NCBI RefSeq assembly: GCF_031755915.1
Contig: NC_083385.1
Location: 19,303,001 to 19,367,000 of the forward strand
Direction: 5' to 3'
Origin: Ziziphus jujuba
Lineage: Eukaryota > Streptophyta > Magnoliopsida > Rosales > Rhamnaceae
Length of the DNA: 64,000 nt
Shown here: positions 50,366 through 60,726 of the stretch, piece after piece
Layout: the number at the start of each line of letters is the position of its first letter
Position numbering within the stretch: the stretch's first letter is position 1
Notes under the pieces: model-generated
Seen by the model: the letters and a program-made list of their open reading frames with translations, nothing else
Databases searched by the model: none
Told to the model about the DNA's origin: nothing
Translations under genes and position numbers: made by a program

Positions 50366-51721
50366 ATGGATCGAAGAAAATTAGCTGCATTATTAATGCT
50401 TCCAAATGATAAGGCATTAGAATATTTTTGTACATGCTTTATAGTTGTCAGGTTTATGTACATTTATGTAGCAATGCGATTGAGAAATGATAGAGGTGTT
50501 AGGAATCGAATAAATAGGACTGTAGAGTTGCGTTCGTCTTTTGTAACTAGTTTGTTGGACAATGATGTTAACTGTATTAGTCAACTTAGGATGGATAGGA
50601 GAACATTTAGTATTTTATGTCAGTTATTACGCTATAATGGATATGTTAAAAGAGATGGTACTGTTACATTGGAAGAGCAAGTGTGCATATTTTTGCATAT
50701 AATTGCTCATCATACAAAGAACCGTACAATTATCACTAGATTCAATAGATCGGGGGAAACAGTTAGTAGATATTTCAGTTCAGTGTTGAATGGAGTGTTA
50801 CGTTTACATGGGACATTGTTGAGGCATCCTGAATCTGTGTCAGATAATTGTTCGGATGATAGATGGAAAATATTTAAGGTATGTTAATCAATTAGTTTGG
50901 TTACTTTATTTAATTCGTAGATATATGTGGCAATATCTTATGTAACTAATTTTGTTTGTGACCTAGAATTGTTTGGGAGCATTAGATGGAACTTATATTA
51001 AGGTTAATGTACCCGAAATCGATAAGCCGGGATATCGAACCAGGAAGGGTGAGATAGCCACAAATGTCTTAGGTGTATGTAACCCAAATATGGAATTTAT
51101 ATTTGTATTACCTGGTTGGGAAGGTTCCGCTTCAGACTCAAGAGTACTTCGAGATGCATTAAGTAGGCCAAATGGATTAAAAGTACCCACCGGTAAGAGC
51201 AATCCTTAAAGTTTATATTGTAGTAGACTAACATTACGTTATCTAATAGGAGCAATTTTTCTGTGTTAGGTAATTATTATTTAGTGGATGCTGGTTACAC
51301 TAATAGTGAAGGATTTCTTGCACCATATAGGGGAATAAGATATCACCTTTCCGAATTGAGAGATGGTTGTGCACCTGCAAATCATGAAGAGTATTTCAAT
51401 ATGAAGCATGCATCTGCTAGAAATATAATAGAAAGATGTTTTGGGGTTCTAAAAATGCGATGGGCAATTTTAAGAAGTCCATCGTTCTATCCAATTTCAA
51501 CCCAAATTAAGATAATTACTGCATATTGTTTGATACATAATCTTATTAGGAGAGAAATGGCACTTGATCCTGGAGAAGCTGAGTTTGATATGAGTAACGA
51601 TGCTGACATAAGTGGGGATGAAGATATTATAGGATCAATTGGTTCTTCGGATCAATGGACTAATTGGAGAAATGAGTTAGCTAGGCATATGTTTGATGAG
51701 TGGAGAAGTCGTCGTGATTAA
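50366..51721 (+). CDS. PIF/Harbinger DDE transposase (copy 1), three exons
   Basis: Exons are 50366-50878, 50967-51192 and 51270-51721, all with GT...AG borders and matching phases. They give 396 residues ending TAA. The protein cuts and rejoins DNA at the element ends. Residues about 70-135 form a helix-turn-helix-like region (MDRRTF...[14 protein letters not shown]). The catalytic triad is Asp178 (GALDGTYI), Asp253 (YLVDAGY) and Glu301 (NIIERCFG), with 47 residues between the last two, the spacing typical of PIF/Harbinger. A longer frame upstream of the ATG begins with GTG; I use ATG (MDRRK). A possible 3' splice site lies five bases before it. About 18 residues differ from copy 2. Nothing breaks the frame, so this copy may code for an active enzyme. 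Plant host genes derived from it are annotated ALP1-like. Confidence 0.93.
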
Positions 51722-51898
51722 TAGTTGATTGTTATGATTTATATAATTTTGTAACTGTTTAATTTTATGGTGTTTGTTACATCTTTTGTATGAAGACTAA
51801 ATTATGTTAAATATAACATATGAGATTTTTATTATTTGTTATTAAAGTCATATTTTTTATGGTATTTTTGGGATCATGGAATTTTTACATAAATAGCA

Positions 51899-52866
51899 AT
51901 GGAAGCTGGAGGTAGCAGTAACGATAATAGGGGTGGTGACTCTAGGCGTACATGGACTCAACGAGAGGAAGAAGCTTTACTGATTATCTTAGATGAAGCT
52001 GTAGCTAGTGGGCAACGTTGTGATACAGGGTCATTTAAGCCTGGCACACTTACTATGATTGAGAGGCGACTATCTGATCTGTGTCCTAATTCGAGACTGC
52101 GAGCCAATCCACATATTGAGTCGAAGATGAGAAAGTGGAAGAAGCAATATGGTATAATATATGACATGCTGAACAAAAGTGGATTTGGATGGAATGACTC
52201 TCTTAAATGTGTGGAGGTTGACAGTGAAGAAGTTTGGCAAGCATATGTGCAGGTTTTGAATATTATTTGAAAATATATGTTAATTTCAATTTTAGTTTGT
52301 TATCTAGCATTTATTTTTTCTTAGCTAAACGTTGGCTTTTTGTATTTTAGAGTGCCCCAAGTGCAAAAGGTTGGAGAGGAAAATCTTTTCCTATTTATGA
52401 GAAGCTTGCTAATATTTTTAGGAAGGATCGGACAACCAGACATGGAGCACAAACTCCAATTGATATGATAAATGAAATAAATCTGGACACTGCAAATGAA
52501 CCAATTGATAATGTCGATTCTCCAATGTTTGTGAATCGAGGAGGTAGTGAACCATCTACACAAGTCCAAGCAAGAGGTAAACGAAAATCTAGATCGAAGG
52601 ACGATGACATTGTAGCCGGGTTAGGCAATGCAGCAGAGAAATTATTTGATAAATTGGCTGCAAAGTTGGAAAAATCCGAAGCTTATTATCCACAATATTT
52701 AGCTATGGAGCTTGATAGGTTAGGATTTGAGGCCAGTGATAACCTCAAAATCTCTAAGGCAATGAGATCGGATCCATCGAATATAGAGGTTTTAAGGTTA
52801 TTAAAACGGATGCGGGGAAGATTGCATATGCTCGTGACTTTTTGGATAACTAATTTAGTAAAGTAG
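51899..52866 (+). CDS. Myb/SANT-like Harbinger accessory protein (copy 1), 3' end frameshifted
   Basis: Exons are 51899-52252 and 52351-52866, GT...AG, phase 0. In PIF/Harbinger elements the Myb-like partner binds the element ends and helps bring the transposase into the nucleus. Residues about 18-115 form a Myb/SANT (trihelix-like) domain: RRTWTQREEEALLIILDEA, then the KMRKWKKQYGIIYDML helix. A basic stretch RGKRKSRSK in exon 2 may be a nuclear signal. The T run at 52790-52793 has four T where copy 2 has five. This one-base loss changes the last roughly 20 residues and moves the stop to 52866. The protein is otherwise intact, about 289 residues instead of 285. It lies 178 bp after the transposase stop, same strand. 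Confidence 0.88.
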
Positions 52867-53105
52867 TGGACTACATATTTCTGTTTATGTATGGGAGGAT
52901 GATAATTATGAACAATTAGGTTTGAAACTTATGAACTTGTTGTATGGTGGTGGATGTTTGTTTCTAAATTTGCATGTAAGGATAATTTTATGATTATGTG
53001 TTATGTTTTAGAATATTCATATGCGCATGATTGAGTTGATTTATTGATTTTTTAATTGTATTACTATATTATATTATAATGTATTCTTATATGCAGGAAT
53101 ATTAA

Positions 53106-53423
53106 ATGGTAAAGAGAAGAGTTTATGTTGTGTTTAAAGGTAGAGAACCAGGGATATATAATTCTTGGCCTGAATGTCATCAACAAGTGCAAGGATTTAG
53201 AGATAATTTATATCAAGCATATAATACAATCCAAGAAGCTGAAATTGCATATGTTGAGTATGTAGAACAACGGATGCGGAATCGTAATGACGCAAATCTA
53301 ATACGAAATACCACCGCACATACACATGCTCAATTGAACAATGAATGGCGTAATGGTTTTATAGTAGGTTTTTTATTTGGATTGCTATCAACAAGTGTAT
53401 TTACTTATTTGTTTTATAAGTAA
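53106..53423 (+). CDS. Third Harbinger gene: RNase H1-type hybrid-binding domain plus C-terminal membrane segment
   Basis: A 105-residue frame starts at ATG 53106, nine bases after a good splice acceptor (TATGCAG). Residues about 5-50 match the N-terminal RNA/DNA-hybrid-binding domain of eukaryotic RNase H1 (also in caulimovirus P6): VYVVFKGREPGIYNSW, then EC, QVQGF, Y and the EAE end. A charged, Asn-rich linker follows, then a hydrophobic stretch at about 84-104 (GFIVGFLFGLLSTSVFTYLF) ending in Lys, like a tail anchor. No RNase H catalytic domain is present. It sits 240 bp after the Myb-like gene and inside the terminal repeats, so it belongs to the element. Its counterpart in copy 2 is in the same place. 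Function is unknown; binding to RNA:DNA or double-stranded RNA at a membrane is inference from domains. Confidence 0.8.
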   Translation: MVKRRVYVVFKGREPGIYNSWPECHQQVQGFRDNLYQAYNTIQEAEIAYVEYVEQRMRNRNDANLIRNTTAHTHAQLNNEWRNGFIVGFLFGLLSTSVFTYLFYK

Positions 53424-54096
53424 ATTATCCTTGTAAAATCCAATATATTTATATTTATGTAGTACTTGTTATTTGAATTGCTACATGTGAAATCTATAAA
53501 TATATACGTATAATTTGGATATGGATATTCTTATATTATCAACAAGTTCTTAATTACATATACTGTTAATTATTTCTTTATTTGTGAATAATTGTTATTT
53601 ATGATTTACCATACTAAAATTTTATTTTTATTGGTTTTGGAAACAATATATTTATGTAATTTATGGGTTGAAAAAATATTCAATTGTCTTATGCATACCA
53701 TTAAAATATATTTATTTTTAATTAATTGTTATTTATGGCATACTGTGTTTTAAGTTAATTTTAAGCTATTTCTAAAGTTATATATTAATATTATTTGTGG
53801 GTGTATACAACAAATTTTGTATATTTTGCATGTATATATAAATATATAAATATATAAATGTACAACTTTAATTAGATGTAATAATTTTTTTTCCATATAA
53901 ATTTAACTTTTAAAATTTTTATTTTTTTTTAAATTAAAAATATAATTACAAAATAGTCCTATCCAGTCCGATTCGGCACCAAACATGGTACAATTAGTCC
54001 ATCATTCAGTCTAGAACTATGCCAAACATAGTACTGCACTAATTATCCTGTCCGATCCTGTCCGATCGGGACCTATCCGGCATACCAAACGCCTCC

Positions 54097-55545
54097 TAAA
54101 GGGGTAAAACCAATTAAGTGTAAGTAGATCTACAAGAGAAAGAGAGAACCACATGGGAAGGTTAAAACCTTTAAAGCTAGATTGGTGGCAAAATGTTATA
54201 CCCAGAAAGAGAATATAGATTATGATGAAACCGTTTCGCTGGTAGTCATGCTTAAATCTTTCCAGATTCACTTAGTTGTAGCAGCAACTCTCGATTATGA
54301 GATTTGGCAAATAGATGTCAAAACAACTTTCCTAAATGGGGAGCTAGAAGAGGACTACATGTAGCAACCGGAAAGGTTCATAATAAAAGGTCAAGAACAC
54401 ATGGTTTGCAAGTTGCATAGGTCAATTTATGGACTTAAGCAATTAGGTCATGAAATATCACGTTTGATCAAGTTATCAAATCATATGGTTTTAAGAAAAG
54501 CCCTGATGAACCATGTGTGTATAAAAAGATTTAAGGTATGATGATAATTTTTCTGGTTCTTTATGTAGATGATATTTTGTTAATTGAAAACAGTATGAAA
54601 TGTTGTCAGACGTAAAGGATTACATGAAAGAGCAGTTTGATATGAAAGAATTGGGTGAAGCTAACTATATTCTAGGAATCAAACTTTTACGAGACCAAAA
54701 GAATAAGGTGTTAGCTCTATCTCAAGCTTCCTACATTGACAAAATAATGACCAGGTTAGACATGGAAAATTCCAAAAGGGGACTTCTACCCTTTAGACAT
54801 GGAATTCATCTTTCTAAGGAGCAATCACCAAAAACTTCAAAAAAGAAAGAATTCATGAGTAAGAAACCTTATACTTCGACTGTTAGTAGTCTCATGTATG
54901 CCATGCTATGTACCAGGTCAGATATATGCTATGCAATGGAAGTAGTAAGCCAGGACTAATCAGATCCCAGAATAAAACACTAGACTGCAGTGAAGCATAT
55001 ACTCAATTATTTAAATAGAACGAGGGATTATATATTGGTGTATTCTAGTAGGAGTCTTCAAACCCTTGGTTATAAGGACTCTAATTTTCAAAGGGATATT
55101 AACTCTAGTAAGTCAATATCAAGATATGTGTTTACCCTAAATGGAGGAGCCATTTGTTGGAGGAGTGTTAAATAAACTTGTGTTGTTGACTCCACCACTA
55201 TAGCTGAATATGTGGCTGCATCTGAAGTTGCAAAGGAAGTTCTATAGCTCAAGAAATTCCTTTGGGATCTTCATGTGATACCAAATGTAGATCGGTCCAT
55301 TACCCTTTATTGTGATAATAGTGGGGCCGTAGCATAGTCCAAAGAACCCAGGTCTCACAAAAAGCAGAAACATATATTAAGAAAGTGCCATTTGATCCGT
55401 GATTTCATTGATAGAAGAGATACAGTGGTTACTAAAATACATGTGAAGAGAACCTAGCAGATCTTTTTACTAAGACTCTTCCTAAACGTGTGTTTGAGAA
55501 GCATGTAAATTGTATGGGTTTTAAAAGGATCCTAGCCTTACTTTA
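54097..55545 (+). pseudogene. Copia-2 reverse transcriptase (rest) and RNase H
   Basis: The frame resumes directly after the Harbinger element with reverse transcriptase motifs (KARLVAK, QIDVKTTFLNGELEED, then a stop where the next codons should follow, and LYVDDILLIEN). RNase H follows (SNFQRDINSSKS, GGAICWRS, and the terminal TKTLPKRVFEKHV). At least five in-frame stops or shifts are visible, for example near 54362, 54957 and 55173. It is dead. Confidence 0.92.
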
Positions 55546-56344
55546 GAGTAAGAAAGAGTTGGTTACATTTATGCTCTGGGAGCAAGATAATTGTAATTTC
55601 ATTTTCTGATTTAATGGTATGAATTTCCCAAAATTCTTATGCATTTTTTTTTTTTTTTACATATAAGGTTCAGATTAATTATGTAGTATATGATCATATG
55701 GATACGTTCATAGAATATATGATCTTAGGTTCTCATAATTAATGAATTATCTCACAGTTGTTAAATAAAACTGGGCACTTTATTTAGACTGTAATATTTT
55801 ATAAAATAATCTTTCTTGATTATTATAAAATATTAGAATGAATTACGGTCATTTTGAGAGGATCAGAAGAGATTTAATTAAGGATAAATTTCTGTAAAAG
55901 GAATTAAATCTCAGGCAATATTGGATTTTTTTTTTTTTAATCCTGGGTATATTATAAATAAGTAATTAAGTGACTATGATTTTTTGAGTTATCAATACAT
56001 GAAGTCTATTTTGAACAGTCAATAACTTGATGATTTGGGAATTATCGTTCTTTGATTATTAAGTATTTATGAAATATACAAAATAGAATTTATATGAAAT
56101 ATCCTCTTAACATGTTTCAGTACTCGGATATTGAAAGTCACTAGCCAGTGCATTGGATTTGTCAAAGAAATTGATAAGTTAAGAGAATAAATAATTAATT
56201 AACTAACAGAAATTATTATCGATTAATTATTGATATTTTACAAAGGAAAAATACATTTAATATAAACGTTATTAATTTTGGAGTTCACATCTGGACTTTT
56301 AACTGAGTAGCATCGGATGAGATCAAAGTTCCAGGTTTGCTCAG
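55546..56344 (+). other. Copia-2 3' untranslated part
   Basis: About 0.8 kb between the end of RNase H and the purine tract is AT-rich with no frame. A T run lies near 55647-55659. Confidence 0.6.
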
Positions 56345-56358
56345 AGCAAGTGGAAGAT

Positions 56359-56808
56359 TGTTGGATTTATACTCTTGGAGCAAGCTAATCTATGATCAGG
56401 AGTTTTGATTAATAATGGGCCGTGGGATTCCCAAACTAGCTCATTAAATGACAGAGCTTATTTAACTGATTATTAATATATAAGAATGAGCCCATTAATT
56501 GAGTCCAAGGTATTATGAAACCCTCGGAGGATTAGGGTTAGCAGTCTATAAATACGTTGCTGATTAGACTCTAGACAGAAATAAAACACCTTGAGAGAAA
56601 AACAGAAACTATGAGTTTCAAAGTGTTTTTCACATTAACTTTCTTGTTTCTTTTGTGATCAGGTGTGCCCATATGCAGATCTGTCACTTGAAGAATAATT
56701 TGAAAGGTCCTGCATAAAAGGTTAGTAAAATATAATGGATAGTGACATAATTTATCACATGCTTTATTCAATCTCGATTAAACTTCTATTGTATATATGA
56801 CTCCAATA
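56359..56808 (+). repeat. Copia-2 3' LTR
   Basis: 450 bp, preceded by a purine tract (GCAAGTGGAAGA, 56345-56356) that primes plus-strand synthesis in such elements. It lacks about 44 bp present in the 5' LTR. It is followed by TAAAG at 56809-56813. Confidence 0.93.
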
Positions 56809-56813
56809 TAAAG

Positions 56814-57684
56814 TTTGTACCTTGAATATGAATACGGCATGCTTTTCACTTTATTTAATAATATATATACCAATTAAGTAATGGAAGCAATAACAAATGA
56901 ACCTTTTGTTACTTACATGTAGTTTATATTTCAAATGTTGTGATTCTATTATTATTTAATGAAATTTGCATTTATTTACTTTTTAAATTTTAATTAATTT
57001 AATATTTCACAATTTATTTCTTTTAAAACTTTTAAATATTTCGTTTTCTTCTTTTATAAAATTCAAATATTTAATTATTTATTACCTACCATTTCACAGC
57101 TAGTTTACCAAACTATCCTGTTGTGTTCCACATTTTCGAACACCTAACTCTATGGATCACAAATGATACAACTCTGGGGCAGAGTTTTGAACTTCAATCA
57201 GGTATAAGCCTAGTGCACTCAATTACTTTAATGTTTAGTAGTACTTGAAATAAATATTTGGATATTAATTAATTTTATCTTACATACGTTTGTACTAATT
57301 TCCCCAATTTCTTAGTTCGGCCTATATTTTCCTCAACTAATTTAATATCGATAGTAGTTGGAATAAAATATTTAGATATTAGTTTGATATTAATTAATTT
57401 TACCTGGCATATACATATGATGGTTCAGAGAATAGTTTGTTTAAGTTTTATATTTTTGTAACGTGAAAATTTATATTTGGATTAATCATTTTTTTTTATC
57501 CAACACTACAGATTTAATGGTTAAAATTATGCCAAATCATAAAATGAAAAGTATTATTATCCCATTGAATTAATTTTAATTTCCTTTCATATTTTTTAAA
57601 CGTGTGCCAAATCAAGATATTTCTAATGGAAAAAAGTTGAAAATTGTTATGATAATTATTAGTTGTGTATGTCTTTTATTCTTA
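56814..57684. other. Intergenic DNA between Copia-2 and a MITE, with one exon-like piece
   Basis: The stretch is AT-rich. Only 57100-57201 stands out. It is bounded by TTTCACAG and GTATAAG, and one frame is open for 34 codons, beginning SLPNYPVVFHIFEHLTLWIT. I do not recognise the protein and see no further exon nearby. It may be the remnant of a host gene interrupted by transposons. Confidence 0.4.
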
Positions 57685-58113
57685 AGGGAATGTATTCAAT
57701 TTAGAATTTGATGGATTTAAAATGAGTTATAGAGGTTAAAGGATTTAATGGATTGTTATGAAATTCTATAGACTTCATAAAGATTTTATAAAAATCCAAA
57801 TAAATCTTTGGGTTTAAGGCTAGATTTCATATTGACAATTTTCTTCACAATTTCACTGTTAAAATCCTTTCAAATCCATTAAAATCCATCATTTTTTAAA
57901 ATCAATAACTTTTTGAATACCACCAAATTTTAAAATAATTCTACAAAGTCGTAATTGAATATACCTAGATTTTAATGGACTTTTATAAAATCCATCAAAA
58001 TCTGAATTGAATATCATTAGACTTATATGGACTCCTTTAAAATCTAAATCGAATACCTCTAAATTTTTAAAAACTTTTAAAATCCTTCAAATTCTAAATT
58101 GAATACATCCCTC
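57685..58113. mobile_element. MITE, 429 bp, TTA duplication (family of 8397-9845)
   Basis: The ends are AGGGAATGTATTCAATTTAG and, inverted, GAGGGATGTATTCAATTTAG. Similarity continues with AATTTGATGGATTT against AATTTGAAGGATTT. TTA flanks both ends (57682-57684, 58114-58116). In the right arm the terminal motif is repeated about every 50-60 bp (TTGAATATACCTAGATTT, TTGAATATCATTAGA, CGAATACCTCTAAATTT). It has no coding content. Confidence 0.8.
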
Positions 58114-58337
58114 TTAGTAAAATACTTACCAAATTCAATTTATTTTGTATCATCTAGTGTTATTAAATTTTGATGGATATATTATTAAACATTTTAAAAG
58201 TTTATAAAAATTATATAGTATTTAAAATATCAACGATTTTTAATGATTTTTAAAATCCCATACTCTTATATCAATAAAGTGTTGGTTAAGTTAAATAATA
58301 GATTATAATTGCGAGGACCTTACGGGGGCGTTTGGTA

Positions 58338-58396
58338 CGCCGGATAGGACCGGATCAGACAGGATCGGACAGGATCGGATAGGATCGGACAGGATA
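58338..58396 (-). repeat. Subterminal GGATCGGACA-type iterations of Harbinger copy 2
   Basis: Words of the form GGAT(C/A)(G/A)GACA recur about every 10 bp, five to six times. The matching place in copy 1 (54045-54080) has only about three. They sit just inside the terminal repeat, where transposase or Myb partner sites are expected; that role is inferred. Confidence 0.7.
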
Positions 58397-59022
58397 ATTA
58401 GTGCAGTACTATGTTTGGTATAGTTCCGGACTAAATGATGGACTAATTGTACCATGTTTGGTGCTGAATCAGACTGGATAGGACTATTTTGTAATTATAT
58501 TTTTAATTTAAAAAAATAAAAATATAAAAAGTTAAATTTATATGAAAAAAAAATTATTACATCTAATTAAAGTTGTACATTTATATATTTATATATTTAT
58601 ATATTTATACATACATGCAAAATATACAAAATTTGTTGTATACACCCACGAATAATATTAATATATAACTTTAGAAATAGCTTAAAATTAACTTAAAACA
58701 TAGTATGCCATAAATAACAATTAATTAAAAATGAATATATTTTAATGGTATGCATAAGACAATTGAATATTTTTTCAACCCATAAATTACATAAATATAT
58801 TGTTTCCAAAACCAATAAAAATAAAATTTTAGTATGGTAAATCATAAATAACAATTATTCACAAATAAAGAAATAATTAACAGTATATGTAATTAAGAAC
58901 TTGTTGATAATATAAGAATATCCATATCCAAGTTATACGTATATGTATATAGATTTCACATGTAGCAATTCAAATAACAAGTACTACATAAATATAAATA
59001 TATTGGATTTTACAAGGATAAT

Positions 59023-59340
59023 TTACTTATAAAACAAATAAGTAAATACACTTGTTGCTAACAATCCAAATAAAAAACCTACTATAAAACCATTACGCCA
59101 TTCATTGTTCATTTGAGCATGTGTATGTGCGGTGGTATTTCGTATTAGATTTGTGTCATTACGATTCCGCATCCGTTGTTCTACATACTCAACATATGCA
59201 ATTTCAGCTTCTTGGGTTGTATTATATGCTTGATATAAATTATCTCTAAATCCTTGCACTTGTTGATGACATTCAGGCCAAGAATTATATATCCCTGGTT
59301 CTCTACCTTTAAACACAACATAAACTCTTCACTTTGCCAT
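59023..59340 (-). pseudogene. Third Harbinger gene, copy 2, stop at codon 4
   Basis: This is the counterpart of 53106-53423 with only a few residue changes (for example Thr for Ile in the NTTQEAE part). The ATG at 59340 is followed by GCA, AAG and TGA, where copy 1 has AGA as codon 4. After that the frame is open to the natural stop and keeps the hybrid-binding domain and the membrane segment. The next in-frame ATG is after the domain. Unless another start or splice variant is used, this copy is dead. Confidence 0.85.
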
Positions 59341-59593
59341 TTAATATTCCTGCATATAAGAATACATTATAATATAATATAGTAATACAATTAAAAAATC
59401 AATAAATCAACTCAATCACGCGCATATGAATATTCTAAAACATAACACATAATCATAAAATTATCCTTACATGCAAATTTAGAAACAAACATCCACCACC
59501 ATACAACAAGTTCATAAGTTTCAAACCTAATTGTTCATAATTATCATCCTCCCATACATAAACAGAAAATATGTAGTCCACTACTTAACTAAA

Positions 59594-60549
59594 TTAGTTA
59601 TCCAAAAAGTCACGAGCAAATGCAATCTTCCTCGCATCCGTTTTAATAACCTTAAAAACCTCTATATTCGATGGATCCGATCTCATTGCCTTAGAGATTC
59701 TGAGGTTATCACTGGCCTCAAATCCTAACCTGTCAAGCTCCATAGCTAAATATTGTGGATAATAAGCCTCGGATTTTTCCAACTTTGCAGCCAATTTATC
59801 AAATAATTTCTCTGCTGCATTGCCTAACCCGGCTACAATGTCATCGTCCTTCGATCTAGATTTTCGTTTACCTCTTGCTTGGACTTGTGTAGATGGTTCA
59901 CTACCTCCTCGATTCACAGACATTGGAGAATCGACATTATCAATTGGTTCATTTGCAGTGTCCAGATTTATTTCATTTATCATATCAATTGGAGTTTGTG
60001 CTCCACGTCCGGTTGCCCGATCCTTCCCAAAAATATTAGCAAGCTTCTCATAAATAGGAAAAGATTTTCCTCTCCAACCTTTTGCACTTGGGGCACTCTA
60101 AAATACAAAAAGCCAACGTTTAGCTAAGAAAAAATAAATGCTAGATAACAAACTAAAATTGAAATTAACATATATTTTCAAATAATATTCAAAACCTGCA
60201 CATATGCTTGCCAAACTTCTTCACTATCAACCTCCACACATTTAAGAGAATCATTCCATCCAAATCCACTTTTGTTCAGCATGTCATATATTATACCATA
60301 TTGCTTCTTCCACTTTTTCATCTTCGACTCAATATGTGGATTGGCTCGCAGTCTCGAATTAGGATACAGCTCAGATAGTCGCCTCTCAATCATAGTAAGT
60401 GTGCCAGGCTTAAATGACCCTGTATCACAACGTTGCCCACTAGCTACAGCTTCATCTAAGATAATCAGTAAAGCTTCTTCCTCTCGTTGAGTCCATGTAC
60501 GCCTAGAGTCACCACCCCTATTATCGTTATCGCTACCTCCAGCTTCCAT
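59594..60549 (-). CDS. Myb/SANT-like Harbinger accessory protein (copy 2), intact
   Basis: Exons are 60549-60196 and 60097-59594, phase 0, giving 285 residues. The Myb/SANT-like domain is at the N-terminus as in copy 1. The C-terminus runs through a TTTTT run intact and ends IAFARDFLDN, so copy 2 shows the undamaged reading. The Myb part differs from copy 1 at only a few residues (SDN for SSN, SELYP for SDLCP, KK for RK). With the neighbouring transposase this copy could supply both trans-acting proteins. Confidence 0.9.
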
Positions 60550-60726
60550 TGCTATTTATGTAAAAATTCCATGATTCCAAAAATACCATAAAAAATATGA
60601 ATTTAATAACAAATAATAAAATTCTCATATGTTATATTTAATATAATTCAGTCTTCATACAAAAGATGTAACAAACACTATAAAATTAAACAGTTAGAAA
60701 ATTATATAAATCATAACAATCAACTA

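Larger units (their letters stand above)
46174..54096 (+). mobile_element. PIF/Harbinger element, copy 1 (7,923 bp) inside Copia-2
   Basis: It is flanked by TAA at 46171-46173 and 54097-54099, the PIF/Harbinger duplication. The copia reading frame continues across the two flanks once the element and one TAA are ignored, which confirms both borders. The left end GGGCGTGTTTGTTT and the right end (inverse strand GGAGGCGTTTGGTAT) are imperfect inverted repeats. They share GG, GTTTG and CCGGAT. In order it holds a roughly 4-kb leader with minisatellite and exon-like cargo, a DDE transposase, a Myb-like gene and a small hybrid-binding-domain gene, all on plus. It is about 95-98% like copy 2 where comparable. 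Confidence 0.95.
40263..56808 (+). mobile_element. Copia-2: old Ty1/copia retrotransposon carrying two nested transposons
   Basis: Left LTR 40263-40756 and right LTR 56359-56808 both start TGTTGGATTTAT and end CCAATA. A perfect 5-bp duplication TAAAG flanks the element (40258-40262, 56809-56813). It reads LTR, tRNA-Met-like primer site, leader, gag, protease, integrase, reverse transcriptase, RNase H, purine tract, LTR. The coding part is full of stops and frameshifts. A 1.2-kb hAT-type element sits in the leader and a 7.9-kb PIF/Harbinger element in the reverse transcriptase. The LTRs are about 83% alike over the first 220 bp by hand count, much older than Copia-1. Confidence 0.95.

Noticed and set aside
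59820..60490. Plus-strand frames opposite the copy 2 Myb-like gene
   Set aside because: The same antisense frames occur opposite copy 1; they mirror the conserved coding strand.
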